A stretch of DNA of 17,657 nt from assembly GCA_002381695.1 (NCBI GenBank), contig DFXM01000028.1, forward strand, positions 121,506 to 139,162, given 5' to 3'. Numbering within the stretch: the first letter of the stretch is position 1; each line of letters opens with the position of its first letter. Source of the stretch: Clostridium sp. UBA4108. Its GTDB lineage: Bacteria > Bacillota > Clostridia > Clostridiales > Clostridiaceae. A program made the position numbers and the translations under genes. Shown here in pieces: positions 14,587-17,657 of this stretch. The notes under the pieces were generated by a model that saw only the letters and a list, made by a program, of their open reading frames with translations, was not told where the DNA came from and searched no databases.

Positions 14587-15123
14587 CACATTTTGAATTT
14601 TACATCTAATTTCTATAGATAATTCTTTAGTGAGTGCTCTTCTCAATAAATCCTCTCTCCTTATACCCTTTAGCTTAAGATAATTTTCTATAAGTTCTAC
14701 CTTAAATTGCCTTCCTGGAATAAGCTGATAGAGTACATACCAGTCCTCTAAGGAGGTCAAGGGAATTTTAACTCCATCTATGTCCATAGTTTCATTTATG
14801 GACATTTTATCAAAGGTATATTTATAACTTCCCTCTTCATGATTTATTATAAATCCAGCCATCACATCCACATCTATTCCCTTTATCACATATTCATAAA
14901 AATATTCTGTGGAATAATCCTCACATTTTTCCCTAGCCATCTTTTCTCCAAGATTTTTAAGTATATTATCCACCTTATGGATATCTGCTATATCCACTAA
15001 AATATCTATGTCCTTAGGATTATATACTAAGCTATGATGATAAAGTACAATTGACGCTCCCACAGCCCAAGTAACCCCAGCCTTATTTAAATTCTCTCCA
15101 ATATATTTTAAAGTATTAAACAT
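14572..15123 (-). CDS. Small nucleotidyltransferase-fold protein
   Basis: The 183-residue protein has the minimal nucleotidyltransferase pattern: a strand-helix WAVGASIVLY (19-28) with GAS at 22-24, the metal-binding DIDILVD (38-44), and a third acidic pair in GIDVDVMAGF (82-91). This resembles stand-alone members of the DNA polymerase-beta-like nucleotidyltransferase superfamily, which transfer nucleotides to RNA, drugs or proteins. The C-terminal helical part (about 125-183) has no clear assignment. No toxin-antitoxin partner is adjacent. The start is ATG with AGGA six bases upstream and GAGAGG further up. Its 3' end carries the aspS promoter. Function is not recognisable beyond the fold. 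Confidence 0.72.
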   Translation of the reverse strand: MFNTLKYIGENLNKAGVTWAVGASIVLYHHSLVYNPKDIDILVDIADIHKVDNILKNLGEKMAREKCEDYSTEYFYEYVIKGIDVDVMAGFIINHEEGSYKYTFDKMSINETMDIDGVKIPLTSLEDWYVLYQLIPGRQFKVELIENYLKLKGIRREDLLRRALTKELSIEIRCKIQNVLTNL

Positions 15124-15312
15124 TAATTCCTAACCTCTCTAGTAAATTTGTTAAAATGCTATAGGAACTATATAAATATAGATTTAAGTAAAATGTAAGC
15201 CCCTAAAACAACACTCTCTATTCCAACAATTATCTATGTTTTATCAAGCCTCTCGTATGTATATTTTATGAACATAATATAGTTATTTAACTATTTTTAC
15301 ACAGAAATTTCA

Positions 15313-15340
15313 TTGAATAAAATTCCATAAGTGATAAAAT
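15313..15340 (+). promoter_or_regulatory. Candidate tpx promoter with extended -10
   Basis: TTGAAT (15313-15318), a 16-base spacer and TAAAAT (15335-15340) preceded by TGA make an extended -10 promoter. A TATAAT at 15381-15386 is an alternative without a good -35. Confidence 0.6.
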
Positions 15341-15360
15341 TAAACTTAAAGATAGTTTAA
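15340..15360. repeat. Operator-like inverted repeat at the tpx start site
   Basis: TTAAACT and AGTTTAA (seven bases each, seven-base spacer) lie directly after the -10 where a repressor would block transcription. A second AT-only mirror, AATAATATA-TTTT-TATATTATT, is at 15384-15405. Peroxidase genes of this type are often under PerR, but neither repeat matches the PerR box closely. Confidence 0.55.
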
Positions 15361-15451
15361 TGTATTATATCCTATGAAACTATAATAATATATTTTTATA
15401 TTATTGGATAGTATATTAAAGAATCAAATGATAGTATTGGAGGGTATAAAA

Positions 15452-15937
15452 ATGAATGTTAATTTTAAAGGTAATCCAGTTACATTGGAAGGAAATGAAG
15501 TTAAAGTAGGTGATATGGCACCGGACTTTTTAGTTATGGATAATGAATTAAAACCTGTAGCTTTAAAGGATACTAGTGGTAAAAGAGTATTCGTAGTTGT
15601 ACCATCAATTGATACCTCTGTATGTGATATGGAAGTTAGAAGATTTAATCAAGAAGCAACTAAACTAAATAATGTATCAATTTATGTTATTTCAATGGAC
15701 TTACCATTTGCACAGGCTAGATGGTGCGGTAATGCTGGAATTGATAAGGTAAAGACATTATCTGATTATAAGGAAAGAAGTTTTGGTAAAAATTATGGTA
15801 CTTATATAAAAGAGCTAGGTCTTCTTACAAGAGCTGTATTTGTAGCAGATGAAAATAATAAAATCACATATGTAGAATACTGTGCAGAGGTTGGAGCTGA
15901 ACCTAACTATGATGCAGTGCTTAACATACTAAAGTAA
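15452..15937 (+). CDS. tpx: Thiol peroxidase Tpx (atypical 2-Cys peroxiredoxin)
   Basis: The ATG at 15452 is chosen because GGAGGG lies seven to eight bases upstream and the 161-residue product, starting MNVNFKGNPVTLEG, has the normal Tpx length. The peroxidatic cysteine is Cys58 in PSIDTSVCDMEVRRF (51-65); the resolving cysteine is Cys92 in QARWCGNAG (88-96), the same layout as Cys60/Cys95 of E. coli Tpx. It reduces hydrogen and lipid hydroperoxides in the cytoplasm using thioredoxin, which suits oxygen defence in an anaerobe. It is a single-gene unit with its own promoter and terminator. A further cysteine, Cys144, is also present. Confidence 0.95.
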   Translation: MNVNFKGNPVTLEGNEVKVGDMAPDFLVMDNELKPVALKDTSGKRVFVVVPSIDTSVCDMEVRRFNQEATKLNNVSIYVISMDLPFAQARWCGNAGIDKVKTLSDYKERSFGKNYGTYIKELGLLTRAVFVADENNKITYVEYCAEVGAEPNYDAVLNILK

Positions 15938-16002
15938 AATCTTAAAAAAATAGTAATAGATGGCCACAAGGCAATTGGTGCAAAAATAACCCTAAGAAAA
16001 TT

Positions 16003-16044
16003 AACCTCCTATAAATTGAATTATATATTTATAGGAGGTTTTTT
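16003..16044 (+). terminator. Intrinsic terminator of tpx
   Basis: A 14-bp perfect stem (16003-16016 with 16027-16040), a ten-base loop and a TTTTTT run lie 65 bases after the tpx stop. Confidence 0.93.
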
Positions 16045-16072
16045 ATATTACCTCATAGGTTCTGACACTGTT

Positions 16073-16091
16073 GGCTATACTTCATATAGCC
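16073..16091 (-). terminator. Possible short terminator of the sigma/anti-sigma unit
   Basis: GGCTATA and TATAGCC form a 7-bp stem with a five-base loop directly after the anti-sigma stop on the - strand. No T-run follows, so termination there is doubtful. Confidence 0.35.
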
Positions 16092-16093
16092 CT

Positions 16094-17044
16094 TTAAGTT
16101 AAACTATCCCAAAGCTTTTGAAATTCCACATTATCCATTTTGAAAAATATATCACTATATTGATAATATATATAACCTTCTTTAAATAATCTCAATTGTA
16201 CCTTACTACCATCCTGAAGCTCTATATATATAAATTTAGTATTATCATTAGTACTACTTGTAAATAAGGAATCTAGTTCTTCTCTAGAGTATGGTTTCGT
16301 GTTTTTTAATTCATTTACAAAGCTGTTTAATACATTCATATCATTAAAATCTACATATTGCTGCATTCCCTCATTCCAGCTATTGAAGTGCTCATACCTT
16401 GAAGTTTTTACATTGCCCTTCATTTTTAATTTTCCAAACACATCTTCTCCAGAGGACACTTTTATTCCATTTAGACATTCATAGAACTCTACATAAACTT
16501 CTCCATCAAGTTCCAAATAACTCATGATTCTAAAATTATCATCATATCCCTTAACCTTATATACATCCTGCTCTCCTATGGTAGACGCTAGTTCAATAGC
16601 ATAATCCTTTTGAGTACTCCATTCATTTATACTTGATTTAGTTCTTCCTATTTTTTCTCCCCTTAATTCTAATGCCCTATTTGGCGCTATAGAAGTTCCC
16701 GTTTGAGTATAAATCTTCCCTTTATATACAACAAGACCTATCATATCCATCTTAACTCCATCCTCAACCTTCTCAGGCAGCTTTATCTGAGGAATATCTA
16801 CCCCTTCCGTTGAAATTATTTCCTTATCATTGCCAGGGATAACGACTTTTAGGTTATCAATGTTTGTAAGCAGTAATCCTACAGCTATTACAAATATACT
16901 ACAGGCCGCTATTGCAGAATACTTCCTAAAAAGGCTGCTTTTTTTTAAAGTTGGCTGCTGTGCTACTAAATTTTTAACTTTATTTAGTGTGTTATCTTCA
17001 ACTTTAATATGCTCAAAAGTTGCTTTATAAAGCTCTTTACTCAT
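16094..17044 (-). CDS. Putative membrane anti-sigma factor partner of the ECF sigma
   Basis: The ATG at 17044 is preferred because the GGAG of AAAGGAGAGG lies nine bases upstream; the ATG at 17050 would sit only three bases from it. The 316-residue product has a short cytoplasmic helical N-terminus (1-41), one membrane segment (about 42-60) and a large external domain (about 61-316) rich in beta strands, with no recognised family. This is the standard design of a membrane anti-sigma factor: the N-terminus holds the sigma factor and the external domain senses a signal. No zinc-binding HxxxCxxC motif (ZAS type) is present. The gene overlaps the sigma gene by eight bases. The role is inferred from context and topology. 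Confidence 0.7.
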   Translation of the reverse strand: MSKELYKATFEHIKVEDNTLNKVKNLVAQQPTLKKSSLFRKYSAIAACSIFVIAVGLLLTNIDNLKVVIPGNDKEIISTEGVDIPQIKLPEKVEDGVKMDMIGLVVYKGKIYTQTGTSIAPNRALELRGEKIGRTKSSINEWSTQKDYAIELASTIGEQDVYKVKGYDDNFRIMSYLELDGEVYVEFYECLNGIKVSSGEDVFGKLKMKGNVKTSRYEHFNSWNEGMQQYVDFNDMNVLNSFVNELKNTKPYSREELDSLFTSSTNDNTKFIYIELQDGSKVQLRLFKEGYIYYQYSDIFFKMDNVEFQKLWDSLT

Positions 17045-17528
17045 TCTCATCCTCTCCTTTCAAGGCTTCTTTTAACATATTTCTACCTCTCATCAATTGA
17101 GATTGAATTGTGGTTTCTTTTAGACCTGTAATATCTGATATTTCCTTTATAGAATAGTCCTCATAATAATATAAATGGACCACAACGGAATATTTCTTAG
17201 GTAATGCCATCACTGCATAAAACATCTTAGATTTCTCTTCTAAATTAAAACTTATATTTTCATCCATAGGTACCGTACGCTTAAACCAAGATGATGTAAG
17301 TAGCTTTTTACTACAATTAATAGTGACTCTAAGAAACCATGCCTTCTCATGATTATGGTCCTTAAACTCAGGGTTTGCTTTAAAATATCTTAGAAATACC
17401 TCTTGAAAAACATCATCTGCATCTGCCCGATTTTTTGTATAAGCATAGGCTAATCTAAATACTGTGTCCTTATATTTATCAAAAATTCTATCAACATCTT
17501 TCCGTTTATATTCTAGCTGCTCTACCAT
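17037..17528 (-). CDS. ECF-family RNA polymerase sigma factor
   Basis: The 163-residue protein has only sigma regions 2 and 4, typical of the ECF group. Region 2 (about 12-78) includes the core-binding helix AYTKNRADADDVFQEVFLRYF (29-49, shown in part) and the -10 recognition segment KAWFLRVTINCSKK (62-75). Region 4 (about 105-157) carries the helix-turn-helix YSIKEISDITGLKETTIQSQ (125-144). It directs polymerase to a small regulon, often for envelope or antimicrobial stress. The start is ATG with GGAGGTGG five bases upstream. Its last eight bases overlap the putative anti-sigma gene, so sigma and antagonist should be made together. The regulon cannot be told from this window. Confidence 0.93.
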   Translation of the reverse strand: MVEQLEYKRKDVDRIFDKYKDTVFRLAYAYTKNRADADDVFQEVFLRYFKANPEFKDHNHEKAWFLRVTINCSKKLLTSSWFKRTVPMDENISFNLEEKSKMFYAVMALPKKYSVVVHLYYYEDYSIKEISDITGLKETTIQSQLMRGRNMLKEALKGEDENE

Positions 17529-17657
17529 CTATACCACCTCCTCCATAGTCCCTTTACTAATAAAACCCCTCACAGGTCAAAAATATTGCATAGATAAATT
17601 AAAAATTTTCTATATAACAGCATATCGCTTTATATTATATAAGTTGTAATAAAGTTT
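17529..17657 (-). other. Upstream region of the ECF sigma gene
   Basis: This AT-rich region probably carries the sigma-operon promoter. TATAAT occurs on the - strand near 17638-17633, and TTGACC near 17580-17575, but neither has a well-spaced partner. No CGTC-type ECF -10 was found, so autoregulation is not supported by sequence. Confidence 0.35.

Larger units (their letters stand above)
15124..15451. other. Divergent intergenic region upstream of tpx
   Basis: These 328 bases separate the leftward nucleotidyltransferase gene from tpx. The right half holds the tpx promoter and operator-like repeats listed separately. The left half is AT-rich with no clear promoter for the nucleotidyltransferase gene and no RNA gene that I can recognise. 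The frame is open from 15404 in phase with tpx, but the ribosome binding site argues against a start there. Confidence 0.6.

Noticed and set aside
15404..15451. Upstream in-frame start for tpx
   Set aside because: It would add 16 residues not seen in Tpx proteins, has no ribosome binding site and overlaps the AT-rich repeat; the ATG at 15452 has GGAGGG.
17464..17649. Small + strand open frame opposite the sigma gene start
   Set aside because: It overlaps the sigma gene and its upstream region, is hydrophobic low-complexity and has no ribosome binding site.

Overview
The low G+C content, AGGAGG-type ribosome binding sites, T-box leaders, archaeal-type AspRS and a Gram-positive-style Pel locus point to the chromosome of a Clostridium-like Firmicute. 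No phage, insertion sequence, CRISPR array, tRNA or rRNA was seen. Genus is inferred from gene content only.

Region 1 (about 95-11033, + strand) is a tight eight-gene operon. The first five genes are a Gram-positive Pel exopolysaccharide locus: an SDR-PelD fusion (membrane c-di-GMP receptor), PelE, a PelA-type deacetylase-like protein, the PelF glycosyltransferase and the PelG membrane transporter. The outer-membrane genes pelB and pelC are absent, as expected for a cell with one membrane. Three more genes follow without a break: a CotH-kinase lipoprotein, a VTC-domain (polyphosphate polymerase family) protein and a DUF4956 membrane protein. Start and stop codons overlap or lie within 10 bases throughout, so the eight genes are probably made together. 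The likely scheme is that c-di-GMP binding to PelD switches on PelF/PelG synthesis and export, while the last three genes add a phosphate-related activity of unknown purpose. A 20-bp hairpin precedes the operon and a strong bidirectional terminator ends it.

Region 2 (11042-15123, - strand) has a YoaP-like GNAT acetyltransferase, a GyrI-like domain protein, a probably non-discriminating aspartyl-tRNA synthetase and a small nucleotidyltransferase-like protein. AspRS is preceded by about 590 bases of leader with two T-box elements in series. The upstream one is canonical with an Asp (GAC) specifier; the downstream one is compact and lacks a normal Stem I. Their promoter lies in the end of the nucleotidyltransferase gene.

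Region 3 (15124-17657) holds a divergent intergenic region, tpx (thiol peroxidase) on the + strand with a clear promoter, operator-like repeat and terminator, and on the - strand an ECF sigma factor gene overlapping its presumed membrane anti-sigma gene.

The main points to check are the Pel + CotH/VTC/DUF4956 combination, the apparent loss of catalytic residues in the SDR part of PelD and in PelA, and the unequal tandem T-boxes.
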